A stretch of DNA of 64,000 nucleotides, from contig DDCZ01000084.1 in the NCBI GenBank assembly GCA_002336485.1, positions 61,551 to 125,550 of the forward strand, given 5' to 3'. Made by a program: the position numbers and the translations under genes. The DNA comes from Flavobacteriales bacterium UBA1993 (GTDB lineage: Bacteria > Bacteroidota > Bacteroidia > Flavobacteriales_G > Salibacteraceae). Shown in pieces: positions 35,864 to 44,342 of the stretch. Below the pieces are notes generated by a model, which did not search any database, had not been told where the DNA came from, and worked only from the letters and a program-made list of their open reading frames with translations. Position 1 is the first letter of the stretch. Every line of letters begins with the position of its first letter.

Positions 35864-36817
35864 ATGAGACTATTAACCTTACTTACTATAACTTTTCTGA
35901 TCATTTTCGGTCATGATTCCAATGCTCAGCGCTGGAAAAAATACCGTCATGAGATTCAGGGAGGTGTTGGCGCCACTAGTTTTCTTGGAGAACTTGGCGG
36001 TGGAGAAGGACCCGGCAAGGATCTCTTTTTAGACTTCGATGGAAAGTCAAGTCGATACTTGATCACAGGAGGTTATCGATACAAGCTTGCCGAATTCGCA
36101 AGTGCAAGAGCAAACATAACCTACGCACGTCTTTCAGGAAACGACGCATTTGCAGGAGACGTTCATCGACAAAGTCGGAACCTTTCGTTTCGAACTGCCC
36201 TTATTGAATTGACCGCGGTCGGAGAAGTATATTTTATCCGTGAAAAATTGAGCAGTCGTTATAAAGTCCGTGGAATTAAAGGTGCTCTAGGCAGTAGCCT
36301 CAGTGCATATCTCTTCGGCGGTGTTGGTGGCTTTTTCTTTAACCCAAGGGGTAAATTTGTAGGAAACAGCACATATCCAGGAGACGACAAGTGGTATAGT
36401 CTTCAACCACTTGGAACCGAAGGTCAGGGTCAAGCAGGTAAGCCAAAGAAGTACAGTAGAATAAACATGTGCATACCGGTTGGAGTTGGTGCCAAGTTCA
36501 ATCTTACTCCTACAATGGCGATCTCACTTGAATACGGATTCCGCTACACATTTACAGATTACCTGGATGATGTCAGCACTGTTTATGCAGATCAACCAAG
36601 TGTTCAAGCTGCTAACGGAGGCAATGGTAATGCCGCTGCATATTTCGCAAACCCATCGGTTGTGGTAATGGATGGGGAAACAAGAATTTATAAAGGCAGT
36701 CCTGGATTTGTCGGACAACAGCGAGGCAACGCTAACTCCAATGACACATATATGTTTGCCATTTTAGCTTTGAATTACAAGTTTGTTTCTAAGAAAACAA
36801 ATCGACCGAAGTTCTAG
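35864..36817 (+). CDS. PorG-like (DUF6089) outer-membrane protein, copy 1
   Basis: A 317-residue predicted outer-membrane barrel. PorG of Porphyromonas gingivalis ties the PorK/PorN ring of the T9SS to the outer membrane and is likewise encoded just before uppS. Start 35864 is chosen because it follows the promoter box and begins the signal peptide MRLLTLLTITFLIIFG. Seen: ASFLGELGGG-like N-terminus (VGATSFLGEL), GGYRYKLAEF, LFGGVGGFFFNPRG, SLQPLGTEGQG and FRYTFTDYLDDVS. The neighbouring gene shares QPL(G/A)TEG and FTDYLDD(V/T)S, so they are tandem paralogues. The PorG call rests on family and synteny. Confidence 0.75.
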   Translation: MRLLTLLTITFLIIFGHDSNAQRWKKYRHEIQGGVGATSFLGELGGGEGPGKDLFLDFDGKSSRYLITGGYRYKLAEFASARANITYARLSGNDAFAGDVHRQSRNLSFRTALIELTAVGEVYFIREKLSSRYKVRGIKGALGSSLSAYLFGGVGGFFFNPRGKFVGNSTYPGDDKWYSLQPLGTEGQGQAGKPKKYSRINMCIPVGVGAKFNLTPTMAISLEYGFRYTFTDYLDDVSTVYADQPSVQAANGGNGNAAAYFANPSVVVMDGETRIYKGSPGFVGQQRGNANSNDTYMFAILALNYKFVSKKTNRPKF

Positions 36818-36854
36818 ATCTACACGATTTTTCAAATCCGAACGTTTTTCAAGT

Positions 36855-37664
36855 GTGAAAACTATTGTTCTGATTCTTATCTCACTTTATTCTGTGCAAT
36901 TATTGGCGCAAAAATCTGGGCAACGAGATTGGGAGCTCGGAGTAACTGCGGGCATGTGCTGGTACAACGGTGACTTGAACCCAAACAAGCTTTTCGGGCG
37001 CGAATACTATCATGAAACCTTTGGCCTGAGCCTGCGCAAAAATTTCAATCAACGCTTCGCCTTCCGAACCCAACTTAATTACGGAACACTCAGTGCCGCC
37101 GACGAGGCCTCAACGTCAGAATTCCAGGTGAACCGGAACTTGAATTTCTCAACTCCGCTTTACGAATGGGCAAACACAATCGAATTCAATTTTCTACCAT
37201 ACGATGCGCTGTTGAATGGAAAGCGCTTCAGTCCATATTCGTTTATTGGGCTAAACATGTTCTGGTTCAACCCATCTACAAACGTAGAAGGGAACATATA
37301 TGAACTGCAGCCCCTAGCCACGGAAGGCAAGTCCTATTCCAGACTTTCGGTTTCCATGCCTTTCGGTTTCGGATTTAAATGGGCAGTAACCGATCGCTTT
37401 ATCTTCAATGCCGATTGGGGCATGCGTAGGACCTTCACCGACTACTTAGACGATACTAGCGGGTCCTACCCAAATCAATCAGAATTGGAAGGGCTGTCGG
37501 AGAATTTGAGTGATCGAAGCCTCGCTCAATCTGGCCCTAACGGAACGAATTGGGGTACCCAAAGAGGTAACTCACAAACCAAGGATTGGTATTCGCTCGT
37601 AACCGTAGGATTGGCAATAAGAATTGGACCTAAGAAAGGTTCCTGTAAGCAAATAGGGATTTAA
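36855..37664 (+). CDS. PorG-like (DUF6089) outer-membrane protein, copy 2
   Basis: A 269-residue paralogue of the preceding protein. GTG at 36855 is taken as start because it begins the signal peptide VKTIVLILISLYSVQLLAQ; an upstream in-frame ATG at 36783 would overlap the previous gene by 35 bp and add a basic, non-signal stretch. Seen: ELGVTAGMCWYNGDLNP, SPYSFIGLNMFWFNPS, LQPLATEGKSYSRLSVSMPFG, MRRTFTDYLDDTS and C-terminal VTVGLAIRIG. The uppS promoter box starts directly after its stop codon. Either copy could be the functional T9SS PorG. Confidence 0.73.
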   Translation: MKTIVLILISLYSVQLLAQKSGQRDWELGVTAGMCWYNGDLNPNKLFGREYYHETFGLSLRKNFNQRFAFRTQLNYGTLSAADEASTSEFQVNRNLNFSTPLYEWANTIEFNFLPYDALLNGKRFSPYSFIGLNMFWFNPSTNVEGNIYELQPLATEGKSYSRLSVSMPFGFGFKWAVTDRFIFNADWGMRRTFTDYLDDTSGSYPNQSELEGLSENLSDRSLAQSGPNGTNWGTQRGNSQTKDWYSLVTVGLAIRIGPKKGSCKQIGI

Positions 37665-37672
37665 TATCTTCG
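37665..37672 (+). promoter_or_regulatory. Candidate -7 promoter element of the uppS-bamA run
   Basis: TATCTTCG, a one-mismatch TAnnTTTG, begins right after the stop of the second PorG-like gene and ends 40 nt before the uppS ATG. Confidence 0.4.
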
Positions 37673-37712
37673 CGCGTTTTTCAGCAATTCCCGCTGACTG
37701 AATTTCGGACAA

Positions 37713-38462
37713 ATGAACTTAGAACAAGAGTTAGATATTGACAATATTCCGCAGCACATTGCAATCATTATGGATGGCAATGGGCGATGGGCTAGACAAA
37801 AAGGTAAAGCACGAATCTTCGGTCACAGAAATGCGTTGGACGCTGTAAAGGACACAACTGAAACTGCGGCACGCATTGGAGTCAAACATTTGACGCTCTA
37901 CGCATTTTCAACAGAAAACTGGAAGAGACCCAAGCGCGAGGTAAGCGCACTGATGGAGCTACTTGTGTCTACGATAAACAAAGAGGTTAAATCACTCAAC
38001 GAGAACAACATTCGTTTAAAGGCTGTTGGAGATTTAAGTTCACTTCCGGATGTAACTTTAAAGGGCCTTCAACGTGGTATTGAATTAACGAGCGACAACA
38101 AACGAATGGACTTAAACCTAGCGTTGAGCTATAGCTCAAGATGGGAAATAATTAATGCTGTAAAATCTATCGCCGCTCGCGCAAAGGCAGGTGAAATAGA
38201 TATTGAGGACATTAATGACGGTCTCTTTTCTTCATGCCTGGCTACGGGCGGAATTCCCGACCCTGAATTGATGATTCGAACGAGCGGCGAAATGCGCATT
38301 AGTAACTTCCTCTTATGGCAGCTGGCCTATTCCGAATTGTATTTCTTGGAAAAGCTCTGGCCAGACTTTAGGGGAAACGATTTGGTGCAAGCCGTTCTGG
38401 ATTATCAAAACCGCGAAAGAAGATTTGGAATGACAGGTGAACAGGTGAAAGAAACCACATGA
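37713..38462 (+). CDS. uppS: Isoprenyl transferase (undecaprenyl diphosphate synthase)
   Basis: A 249-residue cis-prenyltransferase that adds isopentenyl units to farnesyl diphosphate, giving the carrier lipid for peptidoglycan and surface polysaccharide synthesis. Seen: HIAIIMDGNGRWA with catalytic Asp21; GHRNALDAVKDT; LTLYAFSTENWKRP; LMIRTSGEMRISNFLLWQ; and ELYFLEKLWPDFRG. Length is normal. Its TGA overlaps the ATG of bamA (ATGA). The uppS-bamA-ompH order is typical of Bacteroidetes. Confidence 0.97.
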   Translation: MNLEQELDIDNIPQHIAIIMDGNGRWARQKGKARIFGHRNALDAVKDTTETAARIGVKHLTLYAFSTENWKRPKREVSALMELLVSTINKEVKSLNENNIRLKAVGDLSSLPDVTLKGLQRGIELTSDNKRMDLNLALSYSSRWEIINAVKSIAARAKAGEIDIEDINDGLFSSCLATGGIPDPELMIRTSGEMRISNFLLWQLAYSELYFLEKLWPDFRGNDLVQAVLDYQNRERRFGMTGEQVKETT

Positions 38463-41149
38463 GGATAGTCCAAGCGCTCTCAATTCTTCTAATATTTCTT
38501 TGTTGCATGCCGGTGGCAGATGCGCAGGTTACGCTTGGGTCGAACTCAAATATTTCATATTCCAATCCAAGGCAATACGAAATTGGAGGAGTTTCCGTCG
38601 AAGGCGCCAACAATCTTGACGAAGGGGCAATTCGACTCCTTTCTGGACTGAACATTGGAGATGAAATAAGCGTACCAGGTGACGAAACGGCCGAAGCGAT
38701 AAGGAAACTATGGAAACAAGACCTCTTCAGTGATGTTCAGCTCCTATCCGAACGTGTCGAAGGGGACAAAATCTACCTGATTATAAAGATTCAAGAGCGA
38801 CCTAGACTTTCTCGTTTTGGATTTTCAGGTGTCTCCAAATCTGAGGCCGACGACTTACGGGAAAAAATAAATCTATATAAAGAGAAAATTGTCACAGAAA
38901 ACCTGATGATCGCTACCAAGCAAAAAGTATACAACTACTATGCTGATAAGGGATTTCTGGATGCCGAGGTAAATCTTAGACAAGAGCAGGACAGCATATT
39001 CAGAACAAAAATTCGATTGTACATCGATGTCGATAAGAAGAAGAAAATTAAAATCGATCAGATTAACGTCAAGGGAAACTCATTTTACTCAGATTATCAG
39101 GTAAGACGAACCTTTAAGGAAACGAAAGACAGAAGCGTATTTAAGCCGTTTCATGATTTAGACACATTAGGATTAACACTCTGGCGACAGGTTTGGAAGG
39201 AGCGTAAACAAATGCCAATAACAACCCTACGTTATGGATTTGACCATATAAAAGTCCGAATCTTCAAATCGTCCAAGTACCTTAAAAAGAACTTCGCTGG
39301 GGATAAAGACATATTGATTGCTAAGTACAATCAAAAGGGCTTTCGTGATGCTAAAGTGGTTTCCGACAGCGTCTATAAAAGCGGTGACCGTTCCATCAGC
39401 ATGGATCTTCGACTAGCCGAAGGGCATCAATACTATTTCCGAAACATTAAGTGGATTGGCAACACGAAATATCCATCAAGTGAGCTTTCGGATCGACTGG
39501 GAATACAGAAAGGTGACATCTATGATCCACAAAAACTGGAGGCCCGATTATATATGGACCAAGCAGGTGGAGATGTTAGTTCCTTATATATGGATAACGG
39601 ATACTTGTTTTTTCAACTGGAACCGGTAGAAATTTTGGTTGGCATCGATAGTATAGACATGGAAATTCGCATGTATGAAGGCGAGCAAGCTCGGATCAAT
39701 CGAATTTCTGTTTCAGGAAACACCAAGACGAATGACCACGTGATTTTGCGTGAGCTTTACACCATGCCTGGGCAGCTTTTTAGCAGGGCTGATATAATTC
39801 GCTCGCAACAACAATTGAATGTGCTTGGATTCTTTGATCCAGAATCAATGGATGTGCGGCCTACGCCGGATCCGACAAATGGAACAGTAGATATTGAATA
39901 CGTAGTAACTGAAAAACCAAATGACCAGCTCACACTTCAAGGCGGCTATGGAGGTGGGATATTGGTGGCAACAGTTGGTGTTCAGTTTAATAATTTTTCA
40001 ACGCGAAATATTCTGAAACCAAAAGAGTGGAACGGACCACTTCCAACCGGCGATGGACAAAAGCTTGGCATTAATTTCAACACGAACGGTAGACAGTATC
40101 AAGCATTTAACGCTTCATTTACCGAGCCATGGTTAGGCGGCAAGAAGCCAACATCACTGACGCTAAGCGGTTTTTATTCCTTTTTCACCCTAGGGGCCAA
40201 CAATAGAAAATACAACGAGGATACCGACGGAAACAAGGTCTTCAACGCAAGCCGAGCATACTTCCAAAGACTTGGAGCCACCGCACAACTTGGAAAACGA
40301 CTTAAATGGCCTGACAACTATTTCAGTTTGGTTTTTGAAACCAGTGCACAGCAATACACCCTTCAGAATTATGACCGTGGTTTTGCGTATGTAACTGGAC
40401 AATCCTACAATCTTTATGGAAAGTTCATTTTAAGCAGACGCTCAATCGATGATAATATTTTTCCAAGTATGGGTTCGGATATGACGTTTTCAGGTCAATT
40501 CACCCCGACCTATTCTTACTTCAATGGAAAGGACTATTCAAACCTTGAACCCTCAGAACGATTTAAGTTTCTAGAGTATCACAAGTGGAAATTTTCTTGG
40601 GGCTATTACACTGGGCTCTTGGGCCAGCAACGTAAGCACAAGCTTGTGCTTTACACAAAAATTGGATTTGGCGTATTGGGTTACTACAATAGAAACGTTG
40701 GTGATGTGCCATTCGAACGATTCTACCTCGGAGGGGATCCATTTTCAACAACAGGTATCGCTCTTGGAGGAATTGACTCTCGAGAATTTATTTCGCTTCG
40801 CGGATACGGAGGAGGTGGATTATCACCCACAGAAGGGGCGACTTTAATCAATAAGTATACGATGGAACTTAGATATCCGTTCTCGTTAAGCCAGAGCTTC
40901 ACAGCTTATGGTCTGGCTTTTGCAGAAGCAGGAAATAGCTGGGACGGATTTAATTCCTATAACCCATTTGAAGTTTATAAATCGACCGGGGTTGGAATCC
41001 GGATATTCTTGCCCATGTTTGGGTTACTCGGAGTTGACTGGGCTTATCGTTTAGATGATACGGACAACCGTGCTGACTTTAACTCAGGACTAAATGCGCA
41101 ACGATCACGATTTCACTTCACCTTGGGTTATCAGTTTGGAGATCTTTAA
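38459..41149 (+). CDS. bamA: Outer-membrane protein assembly factor BamA
   Basis: An 896-residue Omp85 protein, core of the BAM machine that inserts barrels into the outer membrane. Seen: signal peptide (MRIVQALSILLIFLCCMPVADAQ), then about five POTRA domains (residues about 35-470; recognisable openings include EIGGVSVEGANNLDEGAI, KIDQINVKGNSFYS, FRNIKWIGNTKYPSS and RINRISVSGNTKTND), then the barrel (about 480-896) with SLRGYGGGGLSP in the L6 loop and the aromatic C-terminus FHFTLGYQFGDL. Length is a little above the E. coli protein (810). It is followed by two Skp-like chaperone genes, matching its job. Confidence 0.96.
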   Translation: MRIVQALSILLIFLCCMPVADAQVTLGSNSNISYSNPRQYEIGGVSVEGANNLDEGAIRLLSGLNIGDEISVPGDETAEAIRKLWKQDLFSDVQLLSERVEGDKIYLIIKIQERPRLSRFGFSGVSKSEADDLREKINLYKEKIVTENLMIATKQKVYNYYADKGFLDAEVNLRQEQDSIFRTKIRLYIDVDKKKKIKIDQINVKGNSFYSDYQVRRTFKETKDRSVFKPFHDLDTLGLTLWRQVWKERKQMPITTLRYGFDHIKVRIFKSSKYLKKNFAGDKDILIAKYNQKGFRDAKVVSDSVYKSGDRSISMDLRLAEGHQYYFRNIKWIGNTKYPSSELSDRLGIQKGDIYDPQKLEARLYMDQAGGDVSSLYMDNGYLFFQLEPVEILVGIDSIDMEIRMYEGEQARINRISVSGNTKTNDHVILRELYTMPGQLFSRADIIRSQQQLNVLGFFDPESMDVRPTPDPTNGTVDIEYVVTEKPNDQLTLQGGYGGGILVATVGVQFNNFSTRNILKPKEWNGPLPTGDGQKLGINFNTNGRQYQAFNASFTEPWLGGKKPTSLTLSGFYSFFTLGANNRKYNEDTDGNKVFNASRAYFQRLGATAQLGKRLKWPDNYFSLVFETSAQQYTLQNYDRGFAYVTGQSYNLYGKFILSRRSIDDNIFPSMGSDMTFSGQFTPTYSYFNGKDYSNLEPSERFKFLEYHKWKFSWGYYTGLLGQQRKHKLVLYTKIGFGVLGYYNRNVGDVPFERFYLGGDPFSTTGIALGGIDSREFISLRGYGGGGLSPTEGATLINKYTMELRYPFSLSQSFTAYGLAFAEAGNSWDGFNSYNPFEVYKSTGVGIRIFLPMFGLLGVDWAYRLDDTDNRADFNSGLNAQRSRFHFTLGYQFGDL

Positions 41150-41159
41150 AATTCAATCT

Positions 41160-41690
41160 ATGAAAAACAAGAAATTACTTATTGCCGCCGTACTCACACT
41201 AATGAGCTTTGGAGGCTTCGCTCAACGTTATGCGTTTATTGACACCGACTTTATATTAGAACAGATTCCGGCATATCAAGATGCCAAAACCGAAGTGGAT
41301 GCCCAGGCCGAAAAATGGCAAAAGCAAATTGAGGCACGCTACGATGAAATTGAACAGATGTACACTGCCTACAAAGCGGAGCAAGTATTACTGACTCCTG
41401 AAATGCGAAAGCAGCGTGAGGATGAAATCATTAAAAAAGAGAAAGAAGCCAAAGATTTTCAACGCGAGAAGTTTGGTGTTGATGGTGAGCTCTTCAAATT
41501 ACGTCAGGAACTGATAAAACCAATTCAAGATTCAGTGTTTGATGCTGTTCGAAAAATGGCCGAACAAAAAAGCTATGCAGTAATTTTTGACAAAGCCGCG
41601 TCTAGCTCTGCCATTATATATTCTAACCCAAAATACGATCAGAGTAAAGAAATTCTGCAAAGACTTGGTTTTGATGAACCTACAGAATGA
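41160..41690 (+). CDS. OmpH/Skp-family periplasmic chaperone, copy 1
   Basis: A 176-residue OmpH/Skp protein that should hold unfolded outer-membrane proteins on the way to BamA. Start 41160 (MKNKKLLIAAVLTLMSFGGFAQ) gives the signal peptide; an in-frame ATG at 41094 would lie inside bamA. Seen: RYAFIDTDFILEQIPAYQDAK (Skp-like N-terminal strand); a long charged coiled coil (about 45-125, KWQKQIEARYDEIEQMY, EDEIIKKEKEAKDFQREKFG); and a C-terminal strand AVIFDKAASSSAIIY. It begins 10 bp after bamA. Confidence 0.92.
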   Translation: MKNKKLLIAAVLTLMSFGGFAQRYAFIDTDFILEQIPAYQDAKTEVDAQAEKWQKQIEARYDEIEQMYTAYKAEQVLLTPEMRKQREDEIIKKEKEAKDFQREKFGVDGELFKLRQELIKPIQDSVFDAVRKMAEQKSYAVIFDKAASSSAIIYSNPKYDQSKEILQRLGFDEPTE

Positions 41691-41727
41691 TATTACTTCT
41701 TTATTTGCACCCTTAAATTAAACGACC

Positions 41728-42261
41728 ATGAGGTACCTTTCAATCATAGCGCTAATCACACTGTTTTCAGTATCAAGCGCATATGCCCAATCAAAAATGA
41801 AATTCGGTCACATCAACTCGCAAGAGTTGCTCGAGGCCATGCCTGAAAAGGCTGAAGCTGACAAGGCATTAGAAGATTTCGCAATGCAACTTGAGAAACA
41901 ATTGCAAGCTATGTCATCTGAATACGAGAACAAAATTCGCGACTACGAAGCCAATTCGGCGGTGATGTCAGACATTATTCGTCAAACAAAGGAAGGTGAG
42001 ATTCAGGACTTAGGTCAGCGAATTCAAAGCTTTCAGCAAAACGCACAACAGTCTCTCGGCAAGAAAGAGGCGGAAGTATATCAACCTATTCTTGACAAAG
42101 CCAAAGAAGGCATTGAGGCGGTTTCCAAAGAAGGCGGATATGCATATGTCTTCGATTCAAGCGCAGGCACATTACTTTATCAGCCAGAAGGCGATAACAT
42201 AATCGACCTGGTTAAAAAGAAACTTGGAATTACAGGACCACCGCCTGCACCAACTGAATAA
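41728..42261 (+). CDS. OmpH/Skp-family periplasmic chaperone, copy 2
   Basis: A 177-residue paralogue of the preceding chaperone. Seen: signal peptide (MRYLSIIALITLFSVSSAYAQ); KFGHINSQELLEAMPEK; a coiled coil (about 45-120, FAMQLEKQLQAMSSEYENKIRDYE, IQDLGQRIQSFQQNAQ); YAYVFDSSAGTLLYQ; and a proline-rich end (TGPPPAPTE). Two tandem Skp-like genes after bamA are common in Bacteroidetes and may divide substrates. A terminator follows 5 nt after the stop. Confidence 0.93.
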   Translation: MRYLSIIALITLFSVSSAYAQSKMKFGHINSQELLEAMPEKAEADKALEDFAMQLEKQLQAMSSEYENKIRDYEANSAVMSDIIRQTKEGEIQDLGQRIQSFQQNAQQSLGKKEAEVYQPILDKAKEGIEAVSKEGGYAYVFDSSAGTLLYQPEGDNIIDLVKKKLGITGPPPAPTE

Positions 42262-42266
42262 ATTTG

Positions 42267-42295
42267 ATCCCGACCTTTGAGTCGGGATTTTTTTT
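42267..42295 (+). terminator. Rho-independent terminator between ompH copy 2 and murI
   Basis: Perfect 8-bp stem ATCCCGAC / GTCGGGAT with loop CTTTGA and an eight-base T run. The T run ends 4 nt before the murI ATG at 42300. Confidence 0.88.
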
Positions 42296-42299
42296 GCCC

Positions 42300-43082
42300 A
42301 TGAATGAGCAGCCAATTGGCATATTTGATTCTGGTGTTGGTGGACTAACCATTTGGAGCACCATCCAAACCTTGCTATCTGCAGAGTCTACTCTCTATCT
42401 AGCGGACAGCCAAAACGCACCATATGGCGCAAAATCTAAAAGTCAGATTCTCGATCTGAGCATAAAAAACACGGAAATCCTTATTGATCGCGGGGCGAAA
42501 ATTATTGTGGTCGCATGCAACACGGCGACAACAAACTCCATAGACTCGCTTCGATCTCAATATGACATTCCGTTCATTGGGATCGAACCTGCAACCAAGC
42601 CCGCAGCAATCGCAACGAAATCAAGGAAAATTGGCATTCTTGCTACGAAAGGGACTTTTGCAAGTGAGCTATTCTTAAATACTTCGAGAAACTATCGAGG
42701 CGAAGTAGAAATTATTGAAACCATCGGAACTGGATTGGTTGACATCGTTGAATCCGGCAACCTTGAAGCAGCTCGACCACTACTTGAAACCTATCTGACT
42801 CCCATGATAGAAGCTGGGGTGGACAACATTGTACTTGGTTGTACGCACTATCCTATGCTCACATCAATTATCAAGTCCATAGTTGGAGATGAAATTCGAA
42901 TCATAGACTCTGGCCAAGCAGTAGCTCGTCAAACAAAGGCCGTAATCGAAGAACATGGCTTGGAATCATCTGGCTCAAATCCAAGCTTTCATTTTGTAAC
43001 CAACACGAATCAAGATGTCTTGAACCAATTTGTAAAAACAGTAAGTAATGTTTCTTTTACTACCGAAAAAACAGCATTCTAG
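42300..43082 (+). CDS. murI: Glutamate racemase
   Basis: A 260-residue cofactor-independent racemase that makes D-glutamate for peptidoglycan. ATG at 42300 (MNEQPIGIFDSGVGGL) matches the family N-terminus; an in-frame TTG at 42264 would start before the terminator hairpin and add 12 odd residues. Seen: IGIFDSGVGG; catalytic Cys in VACNTATTNS (about residue 73); IGIEPATKPA; and the second Cys in LGCTHYPML (about 185). Its ATG lies 4 nt after a terminator T run, so expression depends on readthrough or an unseen promoter. Overlaps the convergent carbonic anhydrase-like gene by 4 bp. Confidence 0.96.
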   Translation: MNEQPIGIFDSGVGGLTIWSTIQTLLSAESTLYLADSQNAPYGAKSKSQILDLSIKNTEILIDRGAKIIVVACNTATTNSIDSLRSQYDIPFIGIEPATKPAAIATKSRKIGILATKGTFASELFLNTSRNYRGEVEIIETIGTGLVDIVESGNLEAARPLLETYLTPMIEAGVDNIVLGCTHYPMLTSIIKSIVGDEIRIIDSGQAVARQTKAVIEEHGLESSGSNPSFHFVTNTNQDVLNQFVKTVSNVSFTTEKTAF

Positions 43083-43594
43083 GTCTTAAACCAAGATGCA
43101 TACTTTGAGTAGTTGTTTGCAATTCGAGCAATCTCACCCTCGCGTAATTCCTTCGAAACGCTCTTAACCCTTTTAGCAGGAACTCCAGCATATAGACTAC
43201 CCGATTCAATCTTCGTTCCTTCAAGAACAACTGCTCCAGCAGCAATTACGGACCCCTCGCCTACCACTACATTGTCCATGACTATGGATCCCATTCCAAT
43301 CAAAACATTGTCCTCAATTTTGCACCCATGTACTATGGCATTGTGACCAATGGAAACATTATTGCCAATTAGAGTCTTTGTCTTTTCATAGGTGCAATGG
43401 ATCACAGCCCCGTCTTGAACATTGACATTGTTTCCCAACACTATTGAATTCACATCTCCTCTAACCACGCTACTAAACCAAAAGGAGCACGATTCGCCAC
43501 AAACGAAATCTCCAACGATGGTGGCATTTGGAGCAATAAAGCAATTTGGACCGAACTCTGGGGTCAATCCTCGCACAGAAAGAATAACAGACAT
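43079..43594 (-). CDS. Gamma-class carbonic anhydrase family protein (left-handed beta helix)
   Basis: A 171-residue trimeric hexapeptide-repeat protein of the gamma carbonic anhydrase/YrdA/PaaY family. Seen: CFIAPNATIVGDFVCGESCSFWFSSVVRGDVNSIVLG, split into hexapeptide turns; the metal-binding histidines in VIHCT and SIGHNAIVHG; the LIGMGSIVMDN and AGVPAKRVK end. Members often carry zinc, iron or no activity, so catalysis is not assured. A TATTTTCG box lies 16 nt before its ATG, back to back with that of the nfu-type gene. Confidence 0.93.
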   Translation of the reverse strand: MSVILSVRGLTPEFGPNCFIAPNATIVGDFVCGESCSFWFSSVVRGDVNSIVLGNNVNVQDGAVIHCTYEKTKTLIGNNVSIGHNAIVHGCKIEDNVLIGMGSIVMDNVVVGEGSVIAAGAVVLEGTKIESGSLYAGVPAKRVKSVSKELREGEIARIANNYSKYASWFKT

Positions 43595-43610
43595 ATCATT
43601 TCATTTGAGG

Positions 43611-43618
43611 CGAAAATA
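43611..43618 (-). promoter_or_regulatory. Candidate -7 promoter element of the carbonic anhydrase-like gene
   Basis: Minus strand TATTTTCG, a one-mismatch TAnnTTTG, 16 nt before the start at 43594, in the 61-bp divergent gap with the nfu-type gene. Confidence 0.4.
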
Positions 43619-43634
43619 AGGCGCAATCGAATTG

Positions 43635-43642
43635 TACTTTTG
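43635..43642 (+). promoter_or_regulatory. Candidate -7 promoter element of the Nfu-type gene
   Basis: TACTTTTG, an exact TAnnTTTG match, ends 13 nt before the ATG at 43656. An in-frame TTG at 43632 sits at the box itself and is thus unlikely to be the start. Confidence 0.5.
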
Positions 43643-43655
43643 CCTTTTACTAGAT

Positions 43656-44273
43656 ATGAGCGAAAAACAAGTCCCGTACATGATATATGCTGAGGTTACA
43701 CCTAACCCAGCTACAATGAAATTCGTTTCAAACCACTTTTTAGCCGAGAACGGAGACGTATTTGAATTTAAATCCGAAGCGGAAGCATCTCCAAGCCCAA
43801 TGGCTCAGAGGCTTTTCAGCTTCCCCTTTGTTCAAGGTGTTTTTATTGCACAAAACTTCGTCACTGTCTCGAAACTAGAAGGAGTAGAGTGGGACGATGT
43901 TATCTTGGAGTTGCGTGAATACTTAAGTAATTATCTAAACGCTGGACAGCCCGTTATCTCCGAATCGTATCACTCAAAAACAACTACCGTTGATGAGCTT
44001 GAGCATATGGGGCAAACAGACCACAAGGTGGCCGACGGACCTATCGAGGAGCGTATCGTTGAGATATTGGACGACTACGTTCGCCCGGCGGTAGAAGGAG
44101 ACGGTGGAGCTATTCACTTCAAGTCATTTGCTGAAGGAAAACTATCCGTTGTGCTAAAAGGAGCTTGCAACGGATGCCCGTCATCAACAGTCACACTGAA
44201 ATCTGGTATTCAAGCCTTATTTGACCGCATGCTTCCAGAAGTGAAGGAAGTAATCGCAGAAGAATCTGAATAG
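43656..44273 (+). CDS. Nfu/NifU-family iron-sulfur cluster scaffold protein
   Basis: A 205-residue cytoplasmic protein that holds and passes on Fe-S clusters. Seen: the N-terminal Nfu domain (about 7-95, AEVTPNPATMKFVSNHF, FPFVQGVFIAQNFVTVSK) and the C-terminal NifU domain (about 120-205, IVEILDDYVRPAVEGDGGAIHF) with cluster-binding CNGC in KGACNGCPSSTVTL. The MSEKQ start at 43656 follows the promoter box. This is the usual Bacteroidetes layout. Confidence 0.95.
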   Translation: MSEKQVPYMIYAEVTPNPATMKFVSNHFLAENGDVFEFKSEAEASPSPMAQRLFSFPFVQGVFIAQNFVTVSKLEGVEWDDVILELREYLSNYLNAGQPVISESYHSKTTTVDELEHMGQTDHKVADGPIEERIVEILDDYVRPAVEGDGGAIHFKSFAEGKLSVVLKGACNGCPSSTVTLKSGIQALFDRMLPEVKEVIAEESE

Positions 44274-44342
44274 CATTCCGCCATTCACGAAATCTGGGTT
44301 CCTTAGTTTCTAGAAAATTCCAACCTTGTTCGTTGGATAGCT

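Noticed and set aside
42264..42299. Upstream in-frame TTG start for murI
   Set aside because: It would start before the terminator hairpin and add 12 residues not matching the family; the ATG at 42300 gives the canonical N-terminus.
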